Source: Bacillota bacterium (GTDB lineage Bacteria; Bacillota; Clostridia; Christensenellales; CALWSW01). Taken from it: 5,283 nucleotides of DNA. The translations under genes and the position numbers were made by a program. Positions 1-5,283 of the stretch are shown one piece after another. The stretch is from assembly GCA_023402915.1 (NCBI GenBank), contig JAEYFO010000315.1, forward strand, positions 1-5,283, in the 5' to 3' direction. The notes below the pieces were generated by a model. That model did not search any database and was not told the origin of the DNA. It saw only the letters and a list, made by a program, of their open reading frames with translations. The stretch's first letter is position 1. Each line of letters begins with the position of its first letter.

Positions 1-168
1 GTTCTGTTCTGTTGGTGAATTCGGTCAAAAGCGAGAAAGCGGCAGGAGCTTTTGAAACGCAACTGCTTTTTGAGAAAAAGAGATTTCCTTGGAAAACAGG
101 ACGCTGCAAAAGCCGCGCTTTGGAGAACCTGCCTGCTGAAGCGTGCAGCTCTTTTGAAAAATGCCCGC

Positions 169-996
169 TTACAGCCGCATGGCCTGATAGGCCGAAAGGG
201 TCTCCGTCACCGCCGCAGCCGCCGGGTTATACTCCACCACGGACGCGCCGTAAATGCCGTGAACGCCCTCCGTGTGGGAAAGGACATAGGCGAGGTCGTC
301 CGGTTTGTTGATGGGGCCGCCGTGGCACAGCACGATCACGTCCGGACGGATGCGGTGCGCTGCGCTGGCAATGCGCTGCGCCTTTTCCGCCGCCTGCGCC
401 AGATCCATGCCCTGCCCGCGGGACTTCATGCCCTTGGTCACGATGCCCATGTGCGCGATGAGCACGTCGCAGCCTGCCCGCGCCATGGCTTCTGCCTCTT
501 TTTCGCAGAAGGCATAGGCCTGCGTCAGCAGCCCCTGATGGTGCGCCTCGGCGATCATGTTCACTTCCGCGCTGTAGCCCAGGCCGCTTTCTTCGAGCGC
601 CTCGCGGATCACGCCGTCCAGCTGTCCGGCCGTCGGATAATTCTGTACGCCCGAAAAGCCCAGCGCCGCCAGCTGCTGGAGAAATTCCGGCATGGAGCGG
701 TAGGGGTCTGCGGCCAGCACGCCGGCCAGCACGGGCGCGCGCTCCACCACAGGGAGGATCTTCGGCGCCAGCTCCAGCACAAGGCCGTTGGCGTCCGCGC
801 AGGGCAGCACGCTCGCCATGGAGGAATGGCCGCCCATGCGGAAGTAGCTGGGGCTGTACAGGACGATCAGGTCGCTGCCGGCGCGGTCCATGCATTGGGC
901 GGAAAAGCCCGTGCCCGTGCCGGTGCTCAGGATCGGGCGGCCGCTTTCGAGGGCGGCGCGCAGGGAAGAAAGGATCTGTTCGCGGGAAAGTTTCAT
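169..996 (-). CDS. Phosphoenolpyruvate hydrolase-family TIM-barrel protein
   Basis: Predicted 275-residue soluble cytoplasmic protein. It matches by recall the family annotated as phosphoenolpyruvate hydrolase-like (PF09370, COG5564), a TIM-barrel related to the C-terminal half of the plant Tm-1 protein; its physiological substrate is not well established. Family hallmarks read directly: the glycine-rich STGTGTGFSAQ (24-34), DLIVLYSPSYFRMGGHSSMA (42-61), LPCADANGLVLELA (64-77), AGVLAADPYR (91-100), GFSGVQNYPT (113-122), AEVNMIAEAH (143-152), VLIAHMG (178-184), DVIVLCHGGPI (219-229) and GVHGIYGASVVEY (244-256). Length and motif order fit a complete member. The ATG at 996 is chosen because an AAGGAG site lies 9 bases upstream and the family starts here; the frame stays open for 11 more codons without another good site. 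It is separated by 220 bp from the next gene upstream, and no clear promoter was found. Many relatives sit beside or are fused to a Tm-1-like ATP-binding domain; none is visible here. Family assignment is confident, function is not. Confidence 0.9.
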   Translation of the reverse strand: MKLSREQILSSLRAALESGRPILSTGTGTGFSAQCMDRAGSDLIVLYSPSYFRMGGHSSMASVLPCADANGLVLELAPKILPVVERAPVLAGVLAADPYRSMPEFLQQLAALGFSGVQNYPTAGQLDGVIREALEESGLGYSAEVNMIAEAHHQGLLTQAYAFCEKEAEAMARAGCDVLIAHMGIVTKGMKSRGQGMDLAQAAEKAQRIASAAHRIRPDVIVLCHGGPINKPDDLAYVLSHTEGVHGIYGASVVEYNPAAAAVTETLSAYQAMRL

Positions 997-1185
997 GGAA
1001 GCACTCTCCTTTTCAGGTTGAAGGAACAAGAAAAATCAAAGCGAAGAACCGGGGAAAAACCGACGTTTTTTTGAAAAAATGCATCCTGTGAGAAAAGCAG
1101 ACGGAAGAACGAAAATCGACCGCTGTTGTCCGGCGAGACATTCATGCAGCAACGAAAAGCGGCGCCGCGGGTTTCAAACGGTGGC

Positions 1186-1203
1186 AAAAACGCCGCAAGC
1201 GTC
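1186..1203 (-). terminator. Weak candidate terminator after the small membrane protein
   Basis: Read on the minus strand, ACGC pairs with GCGT around a 5-base loop (a G-U pair can extend it to 5 bp), and the 3' arm runs into five T residues (1190-1186). It begins 13 bases after the stop codon of the 49-residue gene, which is the expected place, but the stem is short, so this is tentative. Confidence 0.35.
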
Positions 1204-1216
1204 GGAACGGAAAGGC

Positions 1217-1366
1217 TCAGTCGCCGGTCAAAAACGTCCAGATCACGCCCACAAACCCGACGGCCAGACCGAGAAACATCAGGCCGCCCGTGTGGAACGA
1301 GCAGTCGGCCACAGCCATCAAAATGCCGAAAAGGGTCAGGGAAATACCCTTGAGCTGTTTTTGCAT
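1217..1366 (-). CDS. Small two-helix membrane protein, function unknown
   Basis: A 49-residue protein that I do not recognise as a named family. The N-terminus MQKQLKG is basic. A first hydrophobic stretch covers about residues 8-20 (ISLTLFGILMAVA) and a second about 29-46 (LMFLGLAVGFVGVIWTFL), joined by a short DCSFHTGG turn, so it most likely forms a two-helix hairpin in the cytoplasmic membrane. The frame is open upstream to 1645, but the ATG at 1366 is chosen because GAGAAGGAG lies just upstream and because everything before it lacks protein-like character. Similar tiny hydrophobic proteins are common and uncharacterised in Clostridia. It appears to be a single-gene unit: a candidate promoter lies about 95-120 bp upstream, a structured leader lies between, and a weak hairpin follows the stop. 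Its reality rests on the ribosome binding site, the clean membrane pattern and the surrounding signals, not on homology. Confidence 0.68.
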   Translation of the reverse strand: MQKQLKGISLTLFGILMAVADCSFHTGGLMFLGLAVGFVGVIWTFLTGD

Positions 1367-1392
1367 GAGAAACGTCTCCTTCTCAAACAGGG

Positions 1393-1437
1393 AAAAACTG
1401 TGCGCCGCCGGGGCAGGAGCGCCGGCGCAGACGCCGG
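1393..1437 (-). promoter_or_regulatory. Structured GC-rich leader with two mutually exclusive hairpins
   Basis: Within the presumed 5' leader of the 49-residue gene. Transcribed first is CCGGCG-TCTG-CGCCGG, a perfect 6-bp stem with a 4-base loop (1437-1422). Its 3' arm can instead pair with later sequence: bases 1428-1423 with 1407-1402, or 1427-1422 with 1411-1406, 6 bp each. The later stem is followed after four bases by five T residues (1397-1393). This is the geometry of an anti-terminator/terminator pair, but the U-run is short and GC-rich sequence forms such pairs easily. No known riboswitch class was recognised. Confidence 0.3.
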
Positions 1438-1460
1438 AGTTGTTTGAAAATCTTGCTCTA

Positions 1461-1489
1461 AGGGTATCACATACGGCGCGGAGATTCAA
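1461..1489 (-). promoter_or_regulatory. Candidate sigma-A promoter for the small membrane protein
   Basis: On the minus strand, TTGAAT (1489-1484), a 17-base spacer, then TACCCT (1466-1461), preceded by TG at the extended -10 position (TGATACCCT). The -35 matches 4 of 6 consensus bases and the -10 only 3 of 6, offset by the extended motif and ideal spacing. Transcription would start near 1454, giving a leader of roughly 88 nt. Confidence 0.4.
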
Positions 1490-1643
1490 GATGGAAGGGG
1501 TTTTCCAACGCTTTGGCGGGAAGAAAAGGGGCGCAGGCGCGGCGCGCTTTATCGTCAGTTGTACGCTTCCCGCTGCACGCCGCGCCGTCTGCCGCGAAGG
1601 GGAAGGAGGATTTGCGCCTGCCTGACATAGGGCCGAACTGTCC

Positions 1644-1682
1644 AAAACGAAAAAAGAGCCCGAGACGAACTCAGGCTCTTTT
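1644..1682 (-). terminator. Strong intrinsic terminator of the htpG-clpP unit
   Basis: A 13-bp stem on the minus strand: bases 1682-1670 pair with 1664-1652 around the 5-base loop TTCGT, with a single G-U pair. The 3' arm runs into six T residues (1655-1650) and a further TTTT shortly after (1647-1644). It lies 25 bases past the clpP stop codon. This is the clearest transcription stop in the window and marks the 3' end of the heat-shock unit. Confidence 0.9.
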
Positions 1683-1707
1683 GGTTGGTGAAAGCGGTTA
1701 TCGCGCC

Positions 1708-2292
1708 TTAGCGGCGAGCGGGAATGACCTCGTCCACGATGCCGTATTCCATCGCTTCGCCGGCGGACATGTAGTAGTCGCGCTCCATGTCTGCGCCCAC
1801 CTGCTCGATGGGCTTGCCGGTGCGGGCGGAAAGGATCTCCGTCATCTTGGCCTTGGTCTTGAGGATCTGCTCGGCCTGAATGCTGATGTCCGTGGCCTGC
1901 CCGCGGGCGCCGCCGCTGGGCTGGTGGATCATCACTTCGGCGTTGGGCAGCGCCTTGCGCTTTCCCTTTGCGCCGGCTGCCAGCAGGAACGCGCCCATGG
2001 ACGCGGCCATGCCGATGCAGATGGTGGAAACGTCGCAGCGGATATACTGCATGGTGTCGTAAATGGCCATGCCCGCCGTGACGGAACCGCCGGGGCTGTT
2101 GATATAAAGGTAGATGTCCTTTTCCGGGTCCTCCGCCTCAAGGAACAGCAGCTGCGCCACAATGAGATTGGCGGAATCGTCCGTCACCTCGTCGCCAAGG
2201 AACACGATGCGGTCCTTGAGCAGGCGGGAATAGATGTCGTAGGAGCGTTCGCCCCTGCTGGTTTGTTCAACGACCATGGGAATTAGGGCCAT
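1708..2292 (-). CDS. clpP: ATP-dependent Clp protease proteolytic subunit ClpP
   Basis: A complete 194-residue ClpP, the usual length. ClpP is the serine peptidase that forms a double heptameric chamber in the cytoplasm and degrades proteins fed in by ClpX, ClpC or ClpA-type unfoldases. The N-terminus [23 protein letters not shown] (from residue 7) is the family signature. The catalytic triad is visible: Ser98 in [11 protein letters not shown] (94-104), His123 in [12 protein letters not shown] (121-132) and Asp172 in [11 protein letters not shown] (170-180). The oxyanion-side INSPGGSV (64-71) is intact. The ATG at 2292 is preceded at 7 bases by a full AAGGAGG site. It lies 47 bp downstream of htpG on the same strand and is followed by a strong terminator, so it probably shares the CIRCE-linked promoter. 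No clpX or trigger-factor gene is adjacent, unlike the common tig-clpP-clpX arrangement; the chromosome may hold another clpP elsewhere. Confidence 0.98.
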   Translation of the reverse strand: MALIPMVVEQTSRGERSYDIYSRLLKDRIVFLGDEVTDDSANLIVAQLLFLEAEDPEKDIYLYINSPGGSVTAGMAIYDTMQYIRCDVSTICIGMAASMGAFLLAAGAKGKRKALPNAEVMIHQPSGGARGQATDISIQAEQILKTKAKMTEILSARTGKPIEQVGADMERDYYMSAGEAMEYGIVDEVIPARR

Positions 2293-2324
2293 GAGAAAAC
2301 CTCCTTCGTGGGGGGATGGGTTGG

Positions 2325-2353
2325 AAAAAAACGATGCGCTCAGCCGATGAGCG
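2325..2353 (-). terminator. Weak terminator-like hairpin at the htpG stop codon
   Basis: On the minus strand CGCTCA (2353-2348) pairs with TGAGCG (2342-2337) around a 5-base loop. Five bases later there is a run of seven T residues (2331-2325). The 3' arm contains the TGA stop of htpG. The short stem and the gap before the T-run suggest partial rather than full termination before clpP, which starts only 33 bases beyond the T-run. Confidence 0.4.
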
Positions 2354-4325
2354 TGAGCACCCTGGACGCATGGGCAAAGAAAGCGCGGGACTGTTCCTCG
2401 TTCATGCGGCCGGAGCCGAGCAGCGCCAGATCGTACACATACGACGCGATGAGCGCGGCCTTTTCTTCGTCGGTCTCGGCGGCCAGACGGCGGATGACCG
2501 GGCTGCTGCCGTTGAGGATGAGCTTGGCGTCCGGCGGCACGACGGGCGCGCCGTTGCCGTAGCGGGCGGCCAGATCGGAGAAGCGGCGGCTGTTTTCGTC
2601 CATGACCAGCATGGAGAGCAGCTCTTCGCTCTTGAGCGGCTCGACGGCGACGGAAAGCTTGTCGTTTCCGGCGGCGGTACGCAGCAGCTTTTCAAGGGTG
2701 GGCTGGTCGGGCAGATCGACGTATTCGCCCTTGATGGCCTGTGCCACGTCCGCGTCGATGCGGGCAAAGGTCAGGCCGGGGCACTTGTATTCCAGGAAGT
2801 TGATGAACACCTCGTCCACCGCCGTGTCGAGCAGCACGGCTTCCTGATTCTGCGCCTTGAACAGGTCGATATAGAACGACTGGGATTTCGGGTCGGTCAC
2901 ATAATAGGCGCGTCCGCCGTTGTTTTTGGCGTGCTCCTGCAATTCTTCCAGCGTCCAGAACGTGCCGTCCAGCTTTTCAAAGAGCAGAGCCTCCTTGATC
3001 TGGTCGTAAAAATGCTCGTCGCGCACAGCGCCGTAGCGCACGAAGGGCGAAATGTCCTTCCAGTCCTTTTCATAGGTCTCGCGCTCGTTGGCAAACAGCC
3101 CCTTGAGCCGGTCGGCCACCTTTTTGGTGATGTGCGCCTGCATCTTGCGAACGGTGCCGTCGTTTTGGAGCATGGAGCGGGAGACGTTGAGCGGCAGGTC
3201 GGGGCAGTCGATCACGCCGCGCAGCAGCATCAGAAATTCGGGGATGACTTCCTTGATGTTGTCCGCCACGAAAACCTGATTGTTGAACAGCTTGATCTGT
3301 CCTTCTATGCCCATCTGCTCGTTGATCCGCGGGAAATAGAGGATGCCCTTGAGCCGGAAGGGGAAGTCCACGTTCAGATGGATCCAGAACAGCGGCTCCT
3401 CCCACGTGTGGAACACCTGACGGTAAAAGGCTTTGTATTCGTCCTCCGTGCAGTCGGCGGCGTTCTTGAGCCAGAGGGGATGCACGTCGTTGAGCGGCTG
3501 GGGCGCGGCCTCTTCTTCGGCTTCCTCGCCGTGGTCGTGGCCGCAAGTGCATTCGTGCTCTTCGTCGTGGTCATGGCCGCAGGAGCATTCGTGCGCTTCG
3601 CCGTGGTCATGGCCGCAGGAACACTCGTGATCGTCGTGGTCGTGGGCTTCGGCATGGGCCTTTGCTTCTTCCGCCTGCTTTTTCTGCTCCGCGTCGTAGG
3701 CCGGGTCGATCAGATAGATCGGATAGGGCAAAAAGCCGCAATATTTGACGATGATGTCCCGCAGGGTGTCGTGCTGAAGGAAATCGAGCGCGTCGTCGTC
3801 GAGGAACAGCGTGATGTCCGTGCCGCGGCTCGTGCGGGCGGAGGGCTCGACGGTGTATTCCGAAACGCCGTCGCTCGTCCAGCGCACAGCAGAAGCGCCC
3901 GGCGCGTAGGACAGGGAATCCACCTGAACTTTTTTGGCCACCATAAAGGCCGAGTAGAAGCCCAGGCCAAAGTGGCCGATGATGGCGTCGTCGCCGGTCT
4001 GCTGATATTTTTCCGCAAAATCCGCCGCGCCGGAGAACGCCACTTCGCCCAGATATTTGCAGGCTTCCTCTTCCGTCAGGCCGATGCCGTTGTCGGAGAA
4101 GATCAGCGCCTTGTTGGGAAGGTCCACCGTGACGGAAATGGCGTAGGGCGTTTCGTCATAATCCGCCTCGCCCATTGCCACCAGCTTTTTATGTTTCGTA
4201 ATGGCATCGCAGCCGTTGGCGATCAGTTCGCGGACGAAGATGTCCCGGTCGCTGTAGAGCCACTTTTTGATGATCGGCATCATATTCTGCGCGTTGATGG
4301 AAATGCCATGGGTGTTCTGTTCCAT
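2340..4325 (-). CDS. htpG: Molecular chaperone HtpG (Hsp90) with Cys/His-rich linker insert
   Basis: A complete 661-residue bacterial Hsp90, somewhat longer than E. coli HtpG (624). It is a cytosolic ATP-dependent homodimeric chaperone that remodels client proteins. The N-terminal GHKL ATPase domain (about 5-210) shows [10 protein letters not shown] (32-41) with Glu33 and Asn37, SDNGIGL (77-83) with Asp78, [11 protein letters not shown] (117-127) and RGTDITLFL (167-175). The middle domain (about 281-545) has the WxRN-like [21 protein letters not shown] and the ATP-contacting Arg383 in [11 protein letters not shown]; a dimerisation domain follows to the end. The odd part is the inter-domain linker (about 211-280): it contains three tandem 12-residue repeats HEC[ST]CGHDH (starting at 233, 245 and 257) with extra His at 224, 228 and 230, giving 12 His and 6 Cys in 42 residues. 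AAAGGAG lies 7 bases before the ATG. A promoter and a perfect CIRCE operator lie upstream, indicating HrcA-type heat-shock control; clpP follows. The identification is secure; a metal role for the insert is inference. Confidence 0.97.
   Translation of the reverse strand: MEQNTHGISINAQNMMPIIKKWLYSDRDIFVRELIANGCDAITKHKKLVAMGEADYDETPYAISVTVDLPNKALIFSDNGIGLTEEEACKYLGEVAFSGAADFAEKYQQTGDDAIIGHFGLGFYSAFMVAKKVQVDSLSYAPGASAVRWTSDGVSEYTVEPSARTSRGTDITLFLDDDALDFLQHDTLRDIIVKYCGFLPYPIYLIDPAYDAEQKKQAEEAKAHAEAHDHDDHECSCGHDHGEAHECSCGHDHDEEHECTCGHDHGEEAEEEAAPQPLNDVHPLWLKNAADCTEDEYKAFYRQVFHTWEEPLFWIHLNVDFPFRLKGILYFPRINEQMGIEGQIKLFNNQVFVADNIKEVIPEFLMLLRGVIDCPDLPLNVSRSMLQNDGTVRKMQAHITKKVADRLKGLFANERETYEKDWKDISPFVRYGAVRDEHFYDQIKEALLFEKLDGTFWTLEELQEHAKNNGGRAYYVTDPKSQSFYIDLFKAQNQEAVLLDTAVDEVFINFLEYKCPGLTFARIDADVAQAIKGEYVDLPDQPTLEKLLRTAAGNDKLSVAVEPLKSEELLSMLVMDENSRRFSDLAARYGNGAPVVPPDAKLILNGSSPVIRRLAAETDEEKAALIASYVYDLALLGSGRMNEEQSRAFFAHASRVLTLIG
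3522..3629 (-). repeat. Three tandem 36-bp coding repeats (HEC[ST]CGHDH) in htpG
   Basis: Three contiguous 36-bp units encode [24 protein letters not shown] and [12 protein letters not shown] (HtpG residues 233-268). By direct comparison units 1 and 2 differ at 4 of 36 bases, units 2 and 3 at 6, and units 1 and 3 at 8. All His and Cys positions are kept in every unit, with third-base changes in several of their codons. This fits duplication followed by selection for the ligand residues. Confidence 0.95.
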
Positions 4326-4340
4326 GAGAAAACTCCTTTC

Positions 4341-4365
4341 CGAACCGGCCGGTTGCGCCGGTCCG
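4341..4365 (-). promoter_or_regulatory. Leader hairpin next to the htpG ribosome binding site
   Basis: In the htpG leader, bases 4365-4358 pair with 4348-4341 on the minus strand: 8 bp with one G-U pair and a 9-base loop. The 3' arm abuts the Shine-Dalgarno sequence, which stays unpaired. A perfect 12-base palindrome AACCGGCCGGTT (4343-4354) overlaps it and offers an alternative fold. The rest of the leader is AT-rich, so the GC-rich hairpin stands out. It could stabilise the mRNA or affect initiation; there is no direct evidence for either. Confidence 0.45.
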
Positions 4366-4436
4366 CCGAAATTTGGATCTCGAAAGGGAAATTCGAAAAA
4401 TTGAATTTCAAAAGGAAATCCAGTCTATCGAACAGT

Positions 4437-4465
4437 ATTGTACAATGCTTCGAAATCTTTTTCAA
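4437..4465 (-). promoter_or_regulatory. Sigma-A promoter of htpG (and probably clpP)
   Basis: Minus strand TTGAAA (4465-4460), a 17-base spacer, then TACAAT (4442-4437): 5 of 6 consensus bases in each box with ideal spacing. Start of transcription would be near 4430, leaving a leader of about 105 nt before the htpG ATG. The CIRCE operator ends 7 bp upstream of the -35 box. Confidence 0.85.
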
Positions 4466-4472
4466 GAGAAAA

Positions 4473-4499
4473 TTAGCACTCTCGACGTGAGAGTGCTAA
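4473..4499. promoter_or_regulatory. CIRCE element, HrcA repressor operator
   Basis: TTAGCACTC-N9-GAGTGCTAA, an exact match to the CIRCE consensus including the 9-base spacer and full 9-bp arms. CIRCE is the binding site of the heat-shock repressor HrcA, classically in front of groES-groEL and the hrcA-dnaK operon. Here it lies between htpG (minus) and the permease gene (plus), directly upstream of the htpG -35 box instead of downstream of the transcription start. The palindrome has no direction; htpG is the obvious target, but effects on the divergent gene cannot be excluded. Confidence 0.97.
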
Positions 4500-4646
4500 A
4501 ATTGTCGGCTGACGGCGTTCTTTTGTCGGACAAGGAGCCTTGGAGCGCGCCGTTTGGAGAAAAAAGAGCCGAATAAAAAGGAAGGTCCTTCGCCATACTA
4601 CCAAAGCGATGAGCGGAGAAGAGGGAAAAAGGGGGGGCGGGAAAGA

Positions 4647-5283
4647 ATGCTCAGACGGGTGCTGCGGCAGCGCGCGGTGGTGGCGCGCATGGCCTGGGCG
4701 GACTTTCGCGCCCGGTATGCGGGAACGGCGCTGGGAGCGCTCTGGGCGGTATTGCAGCCGCTGACGACGCTGGCGGTGTACGTGTTTGTGTTTTCGGTGG
4801 GCTTTCGCAGCGCGCCGGTGCAGGACGCGCCTTATGCGCTGTGGCTGTTTTGCGCAATGACGCCGTGGTTCTTTTTCTCGGACGTTCTGACGGGAGTGAC
4901 GGACGCGCTGCGGCAATACGCCCATCTGGTGCGGAAAACGCCCTTTGACCCCTGGCTGCTGCCGGCTGTTCGGGCGGGCGGCGCGCTTCCGGCGCACGGG
5001 GTCTGCTGGCTGCTGCTGGCGGGTTCGGCGCTGTGTTTTGGAAGAAGTCCGGCGGTTTTGTGGGCGCAGAGCGCCTATTATTCGCTGTGCGCGCTGGCGG
5101 TTTCCATGGGGTTGGGCGTGTTTTTCTGCGCGCTTTCGCCGTTTTTGAAGGACGTTTCGCAGGCGGTCGGGATTTTGTTGCAGCTGGGATTCTGGGCGAC
5201 GCCGCTGGCGTGGAGCGCGGACATCATGAGCGAGGGCGTACAGAAAATTCTCAAACTCAACCCGATGTTTTACGTGGTGCAGG
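4647..5283 (+). CDS. ABC-2 type polysaccharide/teichoic-acid export permease, 5' part
   Basis: An open frame that runs off the right edge with 212 complete codons and no stop. It matches by recall the ABC-2 permeases of the TagG/Wzm/KpsM type, which with a partner ATPase export wall teichoic acid, O-antigen or capsule chains across the cytoplasmic membrane. Visible signatures: DFRARYAGTALGALWAVLQP (19-38) just before the first membrane helix, the TPWFFFSDVL segment (72-81), RKTPFDPWLLP (96-106), SPFLKDVSQAVGILLQLGFW (164-183) and ILKLNPMFYVVQ (201-212). Hydrophobic segments lie at about 31-53, 62-82, 103-131, 142-164 and 172-190; one more is expected beyond the window. The ATG at 4647 gives a short basic N-terminus typical of the family, but the upstream sequence is only a purine/G-rich run, not a good Shine-Dalgarno site, and the frame is open upstream to 4500, so the start is moderately certain. 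It is divergent from htpG. The ATPase gene (tagH/wzt-like) would be expected downstream. Confidence 0.88.
   Translation, partial: MLRRVLRQRAVVARMAWADFRARYAGTALGALWAVLQPLTTLAVYVFVFSVGFRSAPVQDAPYALWLFCAMTPWFFFSDVLTGVTDALRQYAHLVRKTPFDPWLLPAVRAGGALPAHGVCWLLLAGSALCFGRSPAVLWAQSAYYSLCALAVSMGLGVFFCALSPFLKDVSQAVGILLQLGFWATPLAWSADIMSEGVQKILKLNPMFYVVQ

Noticed and set aside
66..80. Perfect small hairpin CTTTTT-GAG-AAAAAG downstream of the TIM-barrel gene
   Set aside because: The A-T stem with a 3-base loop and no following T-run on the minus strand is unlikely to terminate transcription; probably chance.
1055..1072. Hairpin AAAAAC-CGAC-GTTTTT with T-run, possible plus-strand terminator
   Set aside because: The stem is almost all A-T, and there is no plus-strand gene before it to terminate.
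52..1074. A 340-codon plus-strand open frame opposite the TIM-barrel gene
   Set aside because: Arg/His/Ala-rich shadow translation with no recognisable domain; the minus strand encodes a full conserved protein.
993..1187. A 64-codon minus-strand frame between the small membrane protein and the TIM-barrel gene
   Set aside because: Its start is a TTG inside a candidate terminator T-run, without a ribosome binding site, and the sequence resembles nothing known.
1536..1586. 9-bp inverted repeat GGCGCGGCG / CGCCGCGCC in the clpP-small gene intergenic region
   Set aside because: The 33-base loop and extreme GC bias make chance pairing likely; no adjacent T-run or gene signal.
1513..2286. A 257-codon plus-strand open frame opposite clpP
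   Set aside because: Shadow of clpP; it crosses the terminator and has no recognisable domain.
2316..4490. A 724-codon open frame on the plus strand opposite htpG
   Set aside because: It has no ribosome binding site, low-complexity V/F/R/G-rich sequence without family resemblance, and runs through the htpG promoter. It is a codon-bias shadow of htpG, whose protein is unmistakable.
4523..4533. Short palindrome TTGTC-G-GACAA beside CIRCE, with a nearby direct repeat TTGTCGG (4502-4508)
   Set aside because: Could be a second operator, but it matches no site I recognise and is short enough to occur by chance.
4373..4576. A 67-codon plus-strand frame through the htpG promoter and CIRCE
   Set aside because: It begins with TTG, has no ribosome binding site and lies over well-supported regulatory sequence. 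Its helical look comes from AT-rich purine content.
4473..4997. A 174-codon minus-strand open frame opposite the permease start
   Set aside because: Arg/Pro/His-rich shadow that ends inside CIRCE; the plus strand encodes a recognisable ABC-2 permease.

Overview
The window looks like chromosome from a fairly GC-rich Gram-positive bacterium, most likely a Clostridia lineage such as the Oscillospiraceae. This is inferred from strong AAGGAG-type ribosome binding sites, a CIRCE (HrcA) operator, Clostridia-style HtpG and ClpP sequences, and a TagG/Wzm-type polysaccharide-export permease. No mobile element, CRISPR array, tRNA or rRNA was seen.

Layout from left to right. 1-168: no gene recognised; this is the 3' flank of the first gene. 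169-996 (minus): a TIM-barrel protein of the 'phosphoenolpyruvate hydrolase' family. 997-1216: intergenic, with a weak terminator-like hairpin at its right end and no convincing promoter. 1217-1366 (minus): a 49-residue membrane protein of unknown function with its own candidate promoter (1461-1489) and a GC-rich structured leader. About 1490-1643: intergenic, nothing convincing. 1644-1682: a strong intrinsic terminator for clpP. 1708-2292 (minus): clpP. 2340-4325 (minus): htpG (bacterial Hsp90). 4326-4500: htpG leader, a good sigma-A-type promoter and a perfect CIRCE element. 4647 to the right edge (plus): the 5' part of an ABC-2 polysaccharide/teichoic-acid export permease, transcribed divergently and cut by the window end.

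The core is a heat-shock unit. CIRCE and the promoter precede htpG; clpP follows 47 bp later on the same strand, and a strong terminator closes the unit. A chaperone and a protease subunit would therefore be induced together when HrcA is inactivated. A weak terminator-like hairpin at the htpG stop codon may lower expression of clpP relative to htpG.

The most unusual feature is inside HtpG. The linker between the ATPase domain and the middle domain carries three exact-period 12-residue repeats of HEC[ST]CGHDH, plus extra histidines. Together they form a dense Cys/His region that looks able to bind metal, in a protein family whose linker is normally just charged and flexible.
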